From Hyphomicrobium_A sp044507625 (GTDB lineage Bacteria; Pseudomonadota; Alphaproteobacteria; Rhizobiales; Hyphomicrobiaceae), in NCBI GenBank assembly GCA_044507625.1, contig JBIQJE010000011.1:53115-117114 (forward strand): a stretch of 64,000 nucleotides of DNA, in the 5' to 3' direction. Below the pieces are notes generated by a model. It made no database searches, was not told where the DNA came from, and worked only from the letters and a program-made list of their open reading frames with translations. The translations under genes and the position numbers were made by a program. Positions within the stretch are counted from its first letter, which is position 1, and each line of letters opens with the position of its first letter. This document shows positions 56,863 through 64,000 of this stretch, one piece after another.

Positions 56863-57843
56863 ATGAGCAGAAAGCCCGTTCACGTCAGCCCCGTTGCGAC
56901 GCCTGCGGCGCGCCCGGCAACGCCGAGCATCGCATTGGCCCTGGGCGGCGGGGGTGCGCGCGGTCTTGCCCATATCCCGATCCTCGAAGCGTTTGACGAG
57001 CTGGGCTTGCGGCCGAAGATCATCGCCGGCACATCGATCGGCGCGGTGTTCGCGGCAGCGTACGCCTCCGGTCTCAGCGGCAAGCAGATCCGCAAACACG
57101 CATTCGAGGTGCTGACGAAGCGGCTCGATCTCGTGCGCGATCTTTATTCGGCGCGGGTGCGCATGGCGGGCGGCCTGTTCGGCGCACTGACGCCGCGCCC
57201 GGCCTTTCTTTCGCCCGAGAAGCTGCTCGACATCATCCTGCCGCCGCAGATCGCCCGCGATTTCGCTCACCTGACGACGCCGCTCAAGATCGTCGCGTCG
57301 GACTTCTACGCGCAGGAGGCCGTCATCTTTTCCTCGGGGCCGCTGCGTCCGGCCGTTGCCGCCAGCATGGCACTTCCCGTCATTTTTCATCCGGTCGAAC
57401 TGGAGGGACGCGTGCTCATCGACGGCGGTCTCGTCAATCCGCTGCCGTTCGATCTGGTGGCCGGAATGGCCGACCTGACCGTTGCGGTGGATGTCAGCGG
57501 TATGCCCACGCGTCGTCCGGGACAGACGATGCCGAAGGCGTGGGAGGCGCTGTTCGCGTCGAACTTCATTTTCGAGCGCACCATCATTCGCGAGAAGCTG
57601 AAGCGCCGGCAACCGGACCTCTATCTCGACGCCGGCACCAGCCGCTTCCAGATTCTCGACTTTCTGAAGATCGACGAGATCCTCGCCGCCGCGGCGCCGG
57701 CAAAGGAGCGCGCGAAGGCGCAACTTGCGCGTATGCTCGAGGCGGAGACCTTGCCGGTCGCCGATACAGCCGAACCGGTTACCGAGCTTGCCGCGCCGCG
57801 GCGTCCGGCGCTTCTGAAGCGCAAGCGGGGGCGGAAGTCCTAA
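56863..57843 (+). CDS. patatin-like phospholipase family protein
   Basis: 326-residue RssA-type patatin hydrolase. Oxyanion hole GGGGARGLAHIPIL, nucleophile GTSIGAVFAAAYA (Ser in GTSIG), and catalytic Asp in DGGLVNPLPFDL. The C-terminal ~40 residues are Arg/Lys/Pro-rich (APRRPALLKRKRGRKS). No signal peptide, so cytosolic or membrane-peripheral. Probably acts on membrane phospholipids. Confidence 0.9.
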   Translation: MSRKPVHVSPVATPAARPATPSIALALGGGGARGLAHIPILEAFDELGLRPKIIAGTSIGAVFAAAYASGLSGKQIRKHAFEVLTKRLDLVRDLYSARVRMAGGLFGALTPRPAFLSPEKLLDIILPPQIARDFAHLTTPLKIVASDFYAQEAVIFSSGPLRPAVAASMALPVIFHPVELEGRVLIDGGLVNPLPFDLVAGMADLTVAVDVSGMPTRRPGQTMPKAWEALFASNFIFERTIIREKLKRRQPDLYLDAGTSRFQILDFLKIDEILAAAAPAKERAKAQLARMLEAETLPVADTAEPVTELAAPRRPALLKRKRGRKS

Positions 57844-57888
57844 CCGGAGCGGCTCGCGCAGTGCTGCAGAAAGCTACAGTCGTCTTAT

Positions 57889-58347
57889 CTAGCGTCTTTG
57901 CGCAAAGAAGCTCTTGAGCAGGCGGCTTGCATCGTCCTCGCCGATGCCCGGATAGATCTCGGGCGCGTGATGACACGTCGGCTGGCTGAAGATGCGAGGA
58001 CCGTGCTCGACGCCGCCGCCCTTCGCATCCGCCGCGCCATAGTAAAGCCGGCGGATGCGGGCGAACGAGATGGCCGCCGCGCACATCGGGCAGGGCTCCA
58101 GCGTCACGTAAAGATCGCAGCCGACCAACCGCTCCGAGCCAAGCAGGGCGCACGCGGACCGGATGGCAAGGATCTCGGCGTGGGCGGTGGGGTCGGACAA
58201 CTCGCGGGTGCGATTCCCCGCCGCAGCCAAAAGCATTCCATTGGGTCCGGCCACCGCTGCGCCGACGGGCACCTCTCCGCGGGCGCCCGCCGCCTTCGCT
58301 TCGGATAGGGCGCGCAACATGTGGCCCTGATCGCGCTCCGGTGCCAT
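57889..58347 (-). CDS. tadA: tRNA-specific adenosine deaminase
   Basis: 152-residue enzyme converting A34 to inosine in tRNA-Arg(ACG). The zinc site is HAEILAIRSA and PCPMCAAAISFARI with the catalytic Glu in HAE. Convergent with the patatin gene; divergent from the pseudouridine synthase gene. This tadA is unrelated to the pilus tad genes. Confidence 0.93.
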   Translation of the reverse strand: MAPERDQGHMLRALSEAKAAGARGEVPVGAAVAGPNGMLLAAAGNRTRELSDPTAHAEILAIRSACALLGSERLVGCDLYVTLEPCPMCAAAISFARIRRLYYGAADAKGGGVEHGPRIFSQPTCHHAPEIYPGIGEDDASRLLKSFFAQRR

Positions 58348-58379
58348 AAGGGCTCCGATCCCAACCGCTTCACATCAAG

Positions 58380-59438
58380 ATGCCCGCCGACAAACCAGCA
58401 AACCGCCAACATCGCAAGCCCGCCGGCAAGCCGCAGCGGGTGAAGAGGGCGCTTGGCGCGCCGAAGCCGAGAGCGCCCGGGGGCCCCAAAGCGCTCGGGG
58501 ACCCGAAAGCATCCGGAGCGCCACGGGCGAAGACGCCTGCGCGTCTGCAGGCAAAGTCCGGCGCGGCCGGTGCCGGCAAGCCGAAGCGCAGCCCCCGCCG
58601 CGTCGAGGCCGTCACGGCGCGGCCGGCCGGCGCGGACGAGCCCCTCCGTATCGCCAAGGCCATGGCGCGCGCGGGCCTGTGCTCGCGGCGCGAAGCGGAG
58701 CGGTGGATCGAACAACGGCGCGTGAGCGTCAACGGCCGCATTTTGACGACACCGGCATTCGAGGTGACACCCAAGGACAAAGTGCTCGTCGACGGTCAGC
58801 CGCTGCCCCTCGCCGAACCGCCGCGCCTGTGGCGCTATTACAAACCGCGCGGGCTGGTGACGACCCACAACGACCCCCAGGGCCGCCCCACCGTGTTCCA
58901 GTCGCTGCCCGAGGACCTGCCGCGCGTCGTTTCCGTCGGCCGGCTCGACTTCAACAGCGAAGGACTGCTGCTGCTCACCAACGACGGTGCGCTCGCGCGC
59001 TTCATGGAGCTGCCGTCCACGGGCTGGCTGCGCCGCTATCGCGCCAGGGCCCACGGCCGTGTTGCACAGGCCGACCTCGACAAGCTGAAGGATGGCATCG
59101 AGATCGAGGGCGTGCGCTATGGCCCGGTGGAAGCAACGCTCGACACGGTGCAGGGTGCGAATACGTGGCTGACGATCGGCCTGCGCGAGGGCAAGAACCG
59201 CGAAGTGCGCCGCATCCTCGCGCACCTCGGCCTGGAGGTGAACCGGCTGATCCGCATCTCCTACGGGCCATTCCAGCTTCTCGACCTGAAGCCCGGCGAA
59301 GCCGATTCGGTGAAGCGGCGCGTTCTTGTCGACCAGCTGGGTCCGCGCCTCGCCGCGGAACTGAACCTCAACGAGCCCACCGAGGAAGAGCGGGCGAAGC
59401 GCAAGACCCGCAATGCGGGACGGGACGAGAAGTCATGA
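58380..59438 (+). CDS. 23S rRNA pseudouridine synthase, RluB-type
   Basis: 352-residue protein. The N-terminal ~80 residues are a Pro/Lys/Ala-rich basic tail. The S4 domain follows (RIAKAMARAGLCSRREAERW). The catalytic domain has VGRLDFNSEGLLLLTNDGAL with the catalytic Asp, and LREGKNREVRRILAHLGLEV. It fits the RluB/RsuA family. The C-terminus ends in a charged tail. The stop overlaps rsmD. Confidence 0.92.
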   Translation: MPADKPANRQHRKPAGKPQRVKRALGAPKPRAPGGPKALGDPKASGAPRAKTPARLQAKSGAAGAGKPKRSPRRVEAVTARPAGADEPLRIAKAMARAGLCSRREAERWIEQRRVSVNGRILTTPAFEVTPKDKVLVDGQPLPLAEPPRLWRYYKPRGLVTTHNDPQGRPTVFQSLPEDLPRVVSVGRLDFNSEGLLLLTNDGALARFMELPSTGWLRRYRARAHGRVAQADLDKLKDGIEIEGVRYGPVEATLDTVQGANTWLTIGLREGKNREVRRILAHLGLEVNRLIRISYGPFQLLDLKPGEADSVKRRVLVDQLGPRLAAELNLNEPTEEERAKRKTRNAGRDEKS

Positions 59439-59995
59439 GAATTGTTGGCGGATCCCTGCGCGGGCGCCCAATTACGGGCCCGCAGAACGGGAGTGTGCGT
59501 CCGACGGCGGACCGCGTGCGTGAGAGCGTCTTCAACATCCTCGCCCATGGCGTGCCGGATCTGGAGCTCGAGGGCGCGCGCGTGATCGATCTTTTTGCCG
59601 GCACGGGCGCACTCGGCATCGAAGCGCTTTCACGCGGGGCGGCGTTCTGTCTTTTCATCGACAGCGATGCCGACGCGCGGGCTCTGATCCGCACCAACAT
59701 AGAGAAGTTCGGACTGACGGGCATAACACGCATCTTCCGGCGCGATGCGACCGATCTCGGCCCCGTCGGCACCATGGCGCCGTTCACCCTCGCGTTCCTC
59801 GACCCGCCCTACGATCAGGGTCTAGCGGAGCGTGCGCTTCTCTCGCTCGCGGAAGGCGGATGGCTGACGCGCGGGGCGGTCATCGTTGCGGAGGAGCGCG
59901 CGGGTGCCGAAGTCACCTTGCCGGAGGCCTTCACCGAACTCGACCGGCGCACGTATGGCGATTCACAGATCGTGATCGCGCGGTTTGCGGGATAG
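59435..59995 (+). CDS. rsmD: 16S rRNA (guanine966-N2)-methyltransferase
   Basis: 187-residue SAM-dependent methyltransferase. N-terminal MRIVGGSLRGRPI, then RPTADRVRESVFNIL, the SAM-binding DLFAGTGALGIEALSRGA and the catalytic DPPYDQ motif. ATG at 59435 overlaps the preceding stop (ATGA), so the two rRNA-modification genes are coupled. Confidence 0.95.
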   Translation: MRIVGGSLRGRPITGPQNGSVRPTADRVRESVFNILAHGVPDLELEGARVIDLFAGTGALGIEALSRGAAFCLFIDSDADARALIRTNIEKFGLTGITRIFRRDATDLGPVGTMAPFTLAFLDPPYDQGLAERALLSLAEGGWLTRGAVIVAEERAGAEVTLPEAFTELDRRTYGDSQIVIARFAG

Positions 59996-60033
59996 ACGAG
60001 GATCGCTTCGGGCGCAGACAGAACGGGCGTGCT

Positions 60034-60246
60034 CTAGTACGGTTCCTGCGGCATCAAAATCCACAGCAGGATATAGACGAGGATGCCGGGGAACCCGACC
60101 GACAATACGCTGAGGATGACGTAGCCGAGGCGCACCAGCGTCGGGTCCCAGTCCAGCCACTTGGCGATACCGCCGCACACGCCAGCGATAATTTTGCCTT
60201 GGCGCACGCGCATCAGCGGCCGGCGGAGGGGATCGTCCATGGACAT
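60034..60246 (-). CDS. PspC domain-containing membrane protein
   Basis: 70-residue protein with the PspC motif GKIIAGVCGGIAKWLDWDPT, then one long hydrophobic helix (VRLGYVILSVLSVGFPGILV). No PspA or PspB is nearby, so a role in envelope stress is inferred only from the family. It is minus-strand and next to the TPR-cytochrome gene. Confidence 0.88.
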   Translation of the reverse strand: MSMDDPLRRPLMRVRQGKIIAGVCGGIAKWLDWDPTLVRLGYVILSVLSVGFPGILVYILLWILMPQEPY

Positions 60247-60315
60247 GCGGTCAGAACTCCATTGCGAACGGTGCAGATCGTGTTTCGCAGGAAACGCTCA
60301 TAACCGCCATAAGTT

Positions 60316-61347
60316 TCATGGCGCCAGGCTGTTGATGTAGGCGATGATGGTGTCGACCTCCGCATCGGAGAGCTCGAACTTCGGCATCTCGTCGTGCGGG
60401 CGCGCAATGCCGCGCGAAAGCGGCTCGCGCAGCGCCAGGATCGGGTGACGGCCCGCCATGTCGATCCAACGCGGCGCGCGTGGATTGGGGCTCTCGCCGG
60501 TATGGCCGATGGCGTGGCACCAGGCGCAATTCTTCTGCGCCAGCTCCTTGCCGTGGCTGATGAGCGCGTCGCTGCGCGCGGTGGCGTCGTTATGGTGGCC
60601 GAGGCGCTCCAGCCCCTTCGCAGCGCCGGTGAGCGCCGGATCAAGGGAGAGCGCGCGCTCGAGGTCGGCCGTGGCCGCGAGCTTGTCGCCCTGTGCCTCG
60701 TAGACATAACCGCGATTGGCATAGGCCTGCGCGAACGAGGGATTGACGCGGATGGCGGCGGTGTAATCGGCAATGGCCGCTGCCGTGTCACCCTTCTTGC
60801 GGTGGGCAAGGCCGCGGTTGTTGAGCGCCGAGGCGTTGTTCGGCTGCTTGGCGAGCGCCGCGGTGAAATCGGCGACGGCCTCGTCGGCGTTCCCCTGCAG
60901 CAGCCGCGCATAGCCGCGCGCAACGAAGAGGCCGGCGGAGCCCCCGTCGATGCGCAGGGCGTCGGTCAGATCGGAGACCGCGCCTATGTTGTCGCCCGTC
61001 GCCAGGCGCGCCGATGCGCGTCCCGTCAAGGCGGGTACCGAAGCGGGTTCCAGCCGCAGCGCTTCGGTGTAATCGGCCGCGGCTTGCCGGTGCGCGGCGC
61101 GGGCCGCGTGGGCGTCGCCACGGCGGCGGAAGGCTTCGGCGCGGTCTGCGATCGAAGCCGTGGCAGTATGAATGACCGCGCCGCAAGCCTCGATGCGTGC
61201 TTCCGGCATCTGCGCCGTTCTACAGGCCGCCATATCCCCCGCCGCCAAAGCGGGTGCGGCAGTGAGCGCGAACAACGATGCAGCCACGCATGCCGGCATC
61301 GGCGTCCAGCTTTTCGGCACCGTTCGCTTCTGAGCTGCGCTGGTCAT
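60316..61347 (-). CDS. secreted TPR protein fused to a cytochrome c domain
   Basis: 343-residue exported protein. Signal peptide about 1-36 (VAASLFALTAAPALAAG). Residues ~65-240 hold about five tetratricopeptide repeats (LNNRGLAHRKKGDTAAAIAD, YANRGYVYEAQGDKLAATAD). The C-terminal ~90 residues are a class I cytochrome c: CAWCHAIGHTGESPN and a likely axial Met in HDEMPKFELSDAEVD. The mix suggests a periplasmic electron carrier docked by the TPR scaffold. The start at 61347 was chosen for the signal peptide. Confidence 0.88.
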   Translation of the reverse strand: MTSAAQKRTVPKSWTPMPACVAASLFALTAAPALAAGDMAACRTAQMPEARIEACGAVIHTATASIADRAEAFRRRGDAHAARAAHRQAAADYTEALRLEPASVPALTGRASARLATGDNIGAVSDLTDALRIDGGSAGLFVARGYARLLQGNADEAVADFTAALAKQPNNASALNNRGLAHRKKGDTAAAIADYTAAIRVNPSFAQAYANRGYVYEAQGDKLAATADLERALSLDPALTGAAKGLERLGHHNDATARSDALISHGKELAQKNCAWCHAIGHTGESPNPRAPRWIDMAGRHPILALREPLSRGIARPHDEMPKFELSDAEVDTIIAYINSLAP

Positions 61348-61459
61348 GGTTCCCCCGGTGTTGACGTTTTGACACAAGCGGGATTGCCGGGCGCGACATT
61401 GCGCGGTGTCAAACGCGTCCGTCCGTTCGCGCGGCCATCGGGCGGTGTCCGAAACGCAA

Positions 61460-61490
61460 ACGGGCAAGGCAGGTCGCCCTGCTTGCCCGT
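61460..61490 (-). terminator. terminator after the secreted hypothetical gene
   Basis: A 13-bp stem (one bulged base) with arms ACGGGCAA...GCAGG and CCTGCTTGCCCGT, 22 nt after the stop codon on the minus strand, followed by TTTGCGTTT. Factor-independent terminator likely. Confidence 0.65.
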
Positions 61491-61512
61491 CAGGATGATT
61501 AGACGCGCAAAA

Positions 61513-62037
61513 CTATTTCGCGGCGGCCTTGGTCTCGTTCATCAGCCCCTTGCAGGGACGGGCGACGATCTCGCAGCGGTACATCACCTGTCCCATGGTC
61601 TCGCCGATGGAGACGCGGCCGCAGCGGGAGACGAAGTCGCGGGCGTTGTTCATGTCGAGGAACGACTCGCCGTAGTCGTAGCGCACGCGCTCCATCCAAT
61701 CCTTCTTCGCCGCGTCGAGCGCGCCTTCGGTGCCGATCCACTGCGTGCCGAGGCCGCGCACCTTCTCGGTACACTGCACTTCGGGCCGCGCCGCGAACTC
61801 GTCCTCGCGCTTCACATAGCCCATGACTTTCGTCGCGCTGTTGTGCGCGGGCGCGCTGCTCGCGGTGCTCGTCGACTTGTTGCGATAGCGCTTCACGTGC
61901 TTGGCGCGCGCCTTCTGCCGCGCGGTCGGACTGCCGCTGCCCATCGACCAATCCCAGTAATCCGTTGCGGCGGCCGGGGCGCTATAGGACGGCAGCGCGA
62001 CGGCCGCGGCGAGAACGAGTAGAGCGGGCTTGATCAT
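61513..62037 (-). CDS. secreted hypothetical protein
   Basis: 174-residue exported protein I cannot assign. Signal peptide about 1-25 (LLVLAAAVALPSYSAPAAA). A basic Lys/Arg/Ser/Thr-rich stretch (about 35-65) is followed by a globular part with several Cys (VQCTEKVRGLGTQW, RDFVSRCGRVSIGE, YRCEIVARPCKGL), probably disulfide-bonded. The start at 62037 has a GGAG-like SD. Ends before the terminator at 61460. Confidence 0.8.
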   Translation of the reverse strand: MIKPALLVLAAAVALPSYSAPAAATDYWDWSMGSGSPTARQKARAKHVKRYRNKSTSTASSAPAHNSATKVMGYVKREDEFAARPEVQCTEKVRGLGTQWIGTEGALDAAKKDWMERVRYDYGESFLDMNNARDFVSRCGRVSIGETMGQVMYRCEIVARPCKGLMNETKAAAK

Positions 62038-62773
62038 CGGCTTTTCTCCGGTGCGTTCTGATGGCGCCTTGTGTGCACGCAATGGCTACGCAGCACGGCG
62101 CTTGCGGCGTCGGCCGCGTATGTCACTTGCGATGTTTCGTAGTGCCGGTGGTCACGCAGACTCGCTGCATCAACCTTAGCCGAAACGCCGCGCCGCAAAT
62201 GGGCTGTGCGCTGCATATCCACAACGGTGAAACGGTTGCGCACTGATGATTATGCATACGGCGTGTCGCCTCGCGGGCCGTTGGCGCCGAGGTGTTCAAA
62301 GAGCTGGGGGAGACGGGGCGCAAAGGCACCGCATCTGTTTGTTTTAGTGGCGGCGCTTTCACGCCCCGTCGCGCAGAGTGGCGCGGCCGTCCGATTTCGG
62401 GTGCCTTACTCCCGTACCGGTTGGGTTCCGGCTCCTGACGGCTCGGTACACCGGCGGCTTCGGGACGTTACCCCTCGCCAACCGGCTTGTTCACATCGCA
62501 GCCCGCTCCCAAACCTGAGACGGTCTCGAGCCTGTCCCCCATGGGGCGGGATGAATGCAGTATGGGCGCGGGCGGGGGCGCGGGGATTAAGAGGCGGCGC
62601 GTTAGCGTGAGCGATGATTGCTCCAGCGGTGCGTTCGCGGCTACTGGCGTGGATGGCGATCTTCATCGCCATGACGGAGTTGAGGGTGGTGCCGCGTCCT
62701 CCACGTCATCCCGCTGCAGAGCGGGATCTACGCCAGCTTGCCGAAACTGCCCGAGCGCAGGATGATGCAGAGT
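62038..62773. other. gene-poor stretch with palindromes
   Basis: About 735 bp with no supported gene. It includes a ~60-nt imperfect hairpin (GACGGGGCG at 62312-62320 pairing with CGCCCCGTC at 62362-62370), a short palindrome GAGACGGTCTC near 62520, an 8-bp hairpin ATGGCGAT/ATCGCCAT at 62653-62672, and the left flanking hairpin of the GIY-YIG gene. I saw no tRNA-, tmRNA- or RNase P-like sequence. Confidence 0.55.
62704..62733 (+). repeat. left flanking hairpin of the GIY-YIG gene
   Basis: Inverted copy of the hairpin at 63126. The stem is ATCCCGCT/AGCGGGAT with loop GCAG, flanked by GTC and CTACGC. It matches the right copy at 26 of 30 positions when reversed. Confidence 0.8.
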
Positions 62774-63106
62774 ATGAAACATCCTTGCGTCTACGTTCTT
62801 GCCAGCAAACGCAACGGCGTTCTCTACATTGGCGTAACGGGTGAGATTTACGGTCGCATGGCCGAGCACGATCAAGGGTTGATCGAAGGCTTCACCAAGC
62901 GCTACGGCATAAAGCAACTCGTCTACTACGAGTTCTGCGACGACATGGCGGCCGCGATCCGGCGCGAGAAGCAATTGAAGGAATGGCAGCGTGCTTGGAA
63001 GGTGCGGCTGATCGAAAGCATGAACCCGGAGTGGAGGAACCTATTCGATCCCGAAACCGGTGAGATCATGCCCGGCCCGGCCGATACCGTTCGACAGAGA
63101 TCGTGA
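62774..63106 (+). CDS. GIY-YIG nuclease family protein
   Basis: 110-residue single-domain GIY-YIG (URI-type) nuclease. The core is PCVYVLASKRNGVLYIGVTG (the Y-x-L/Y-x-G motif is present), followed by the catalytic region LIEGFTKRYGIKQLVYYE and the metal Glu in AAIRREKQLKEWQRAWK. Function of such stand-alone domains is not settled. I chose the ATG at 62774, near the fold; an in-frame ATG at 62738 adds 12 residues. It is bracketed by inverted hairpins. Confidence 0.9.
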   Translation: MKHPCVYVLASKRNGVLYIGVTGEIYGRMAEHDQGLIEGFTKRYGIKQLVYYEFCDDMAAAIRREKQLKEWQRAWKVRLIESMNPEWRNLFDPETGEIMPGPADTVRQRS

Positions 63107-63125
63107 GTGGCGGACGTGGGAATGT

Positions 63126-63155
63126 GCGTAGATCCCGGCCTGCGCCGGGATGACG
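63126..63155 (+). repeat. right flanking hairpin of the GIY-YIG gene
   Basis: Stem ATCCCGGC/GCCGGGAT with loop CTGC, flanked by GCGTAG and GACG. It lies 20 nt after the GIY-YIG stop and 20 nt from the mrr stop on the other strand. The four differences from the left copy are compensating pairs. Confidence 0.8.
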
Positions 63156-63174
63156 GTGTGAGTCTCGGCGGGTG

Positions 63175-63735
63175 CTAAAGTTTGATGCGGAGATAGTCGT
63201 CAATCCACGCCAGCAAACCGTCGAAATCGCGAGCTTCAAGTTCCCACAGATGCCGATCGACAAACGCCTTAGCATCACGGCTGAAACTCGTGGTCGTCAC
63301 GAGGACCGCCTTTGATGCGCCCTCATCATCTTTGACGGCCCATAGCTGCCGAACGGCAGCGACGCCGATAGCACTACCGGGATTAGGTCGTTTGCACTCG
63401 ATTAAATATCTGAGGTTCACTTCGCGACGCTTGATCGCGATGATGTCCTTGCCGCCATCCCGGGTCCGCTTTGTTAGCTCGACCTCATACCCAAAGCCAT
63501 TGAAGATCTCCGCGACTACCTCCTCGAACTTCCGGCGATCGATATAACGCAGCTCGTTCGGGTGTTTTTTCAGTCGTTCAATGAGCGCCCTGTCGACCGA
63601 GGGCACTATCGTTATCAGAGATTGGCCCTTGAATTCCTGTTCGACATCAAAGCGCGTTGGCGTACCTGCCCCGAGGGGCGATGCGCCGAGTGGTCCAAAG
63701 CCAAGCAGTTTCGCAACTCCTAGCGCAAATTCCAA
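63175..63735 (-). CDS. Mrr-type restriction endonuclease domain protein
   Basis: 186-residue protein with a C-terminal Mrr/PD-(D/E)XK nuclease domain. The motif reads FEEVVAEIFNGFGYEVEL, then RDGGKDIIAIKRR (catalytic Asp) and YLIECKRPN (Glu and Lys), with VTTTSFSRDAKAF after. The N-terminal ~60 residues are not recognised and may bind DNA or a partner. Such domains cut modified or foreign DNA; whether this one does is untested. Confidence 0.88.
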   Translation of the reverse strand: MEFALGVAKLLGFGPLGASPLGAGTPTRFDVEQEFKGQSLITIVPSVDRALIERLKKHPNELRYIDRRKFEEVVAEIFNGFGYEVELTKRTRDGGKDIIAIKRREVNLRYLIECKRPNPGSAIGVAAVRQLWAVKDDEGASKAVLVTTTSFSRDAKAFVDRHLWELEARDFDGLLAWIDDYLRIKL

Positions 63736-63737
63736 AG

Positions 63738-64000
63738 CTATTTCACTTCCCTACCTAACCGCCAGATTTCTTCCTGGACCCGGATGTCGGCGAGGATGCG
63801 ATCCAAGAGCAAGCACGTGCGCTTGAAGAGCTCCGAGCCGCGGCGGTAATCGGCGGGGGCGAAGAAATCGCAGCGGCCCGCCTTGAACAGCTCCACGCAT
63901 TTCTTGCGCGACTTGCCCGGCGTGTGCACCGCGATCGCGTGGCCGCCGTTCTTGCGCGTCACGGCCATCGACGGCACGTCGGTATCGCCGTCACCGAAAT
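63738..64000 (-). CDS. HAD family hydrolase (partial, C-terminal)
   Basis: The C-terminal end of a haloacid dehalogenase-like phosphatase. Reading on the minus strand from the window edge gives FGDGDTDVPSMAVT, the HAD motif IV (GDxxxD), then NGGHAIAVHTPGKSRKKC. The rest is helical (RRGSELFKRTCLLLDRILAD). The N-terminal part with the nucleophile Asp lies beyond the window. It ends 2 nt before the mrr start. Confidence 0.82.
   Translation of the reverse strand, partial: FGDGDTDVPSMAVTRKNGGHAIAVHTPGKSRKKCVELFKAGRCDFFAPADYRRGSELFKRTCLLLDRILADIRVQEEIWRLGREVK

Noticed and set aside
62206..62610. 134-codon frame in the gene-poor region
   Set aside because: Arg/Pro/Ser-rich with no ribosome-binding site, and it runs through palindromes. 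No family resemblance.
62653..62672. ATGGCGAT/ATCGCCAT 8-bp hairpin
   Set aside because: Perfect but short and not repeated elsewhere in the window; no support for a function.

Overview
The window reads as chromosomal DNA of a high-GC alphaproteobacterium, most likely of the order Hyphomicrobiales (Rhizobiales). I infer this from the gene families and their order: a yejA1-yejA2-yejB-yejE-yejF transporter, a complete cpa/tad pilus locus, a plant-type glutamate-cysteine ligase, and a lipid A/Kdo block (ubiA, DUF4170, exporter, DUF374-waaA, lpxK, DUF2093, xseA, purD). I could not run a search, so the species is open. No rRNA, tRNA, CRISPR array, prophage or insertion sequence was seen. Both ends of the window cut genes: kdsB on the left and a HAD hydrolase on the right.

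Layout. 1-9.3 kb: kdsB (partial), a membrane-anchored cytochrome c, and the yej oligopeptide/microcin C-type ABC importer operon with two binding-protein genes. 9.3-15.3 kb: two GST-like proteins, a polyphosphate kinase 2 gene with a good PhoB-box promoter candidate, a GrpB-family protein, and a leucyl aminopeptidase/NlpC-P60 peptidase pair. 15.4-28.1 kb: a Tad (Flp) pilus locus in three transcription units. These are tadD (+); flp-cpaABCDEF-tadB-tadC (-); and a divergent set with a lone secretin N-domain protein and two TadE-like pseudopilins (+). 28.2-34.3 kb: TetR regulator, YdjM-like membrane protein, CDF metal exporter, rsmE, gshA and small secreted proteins. 34.4-43 kb: 2-hydroxyacid oxidation, with lutABC (lactate) and glcDEF (glycolate) on either side of a LysR regulator. 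43-60 kb: housekeeping genes and the outer-membrane lipid block (hisS, ubiA, exporter, DUF374-WaaA fusion, lpxK, xseA, purD, patatin, tadA, rluB-type, rsmD). 60-64 kb: PspC protein, a TPR-cytochrome c fusion, a gene-poor stretch, and a small accessory patch with a GIY-YIG nuclease between inverted hairpins, an Mrr-type endonuclease and a HAD hydrolase.

The most interesting non-coding signals are three. First, two copies of a ~165 nt paired-hairpin element, each lying directly 5' of a start codon (glcF and the DUF374-waaA fusion); the two copies share terminal motifs but differ in their stems while still pairing. Second, a GIY-YIG nuclease gene bracketed by inverted 30 nt hairpins that differ only by compensating changes. 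Third, candidate PhoB and CtrA sites that fit the genes they precede. Protein-level oddities are the DUF374-WaaA fusion, the TPR-cytochrome c fusion and the long Ala/Pro linker in the first YejA.
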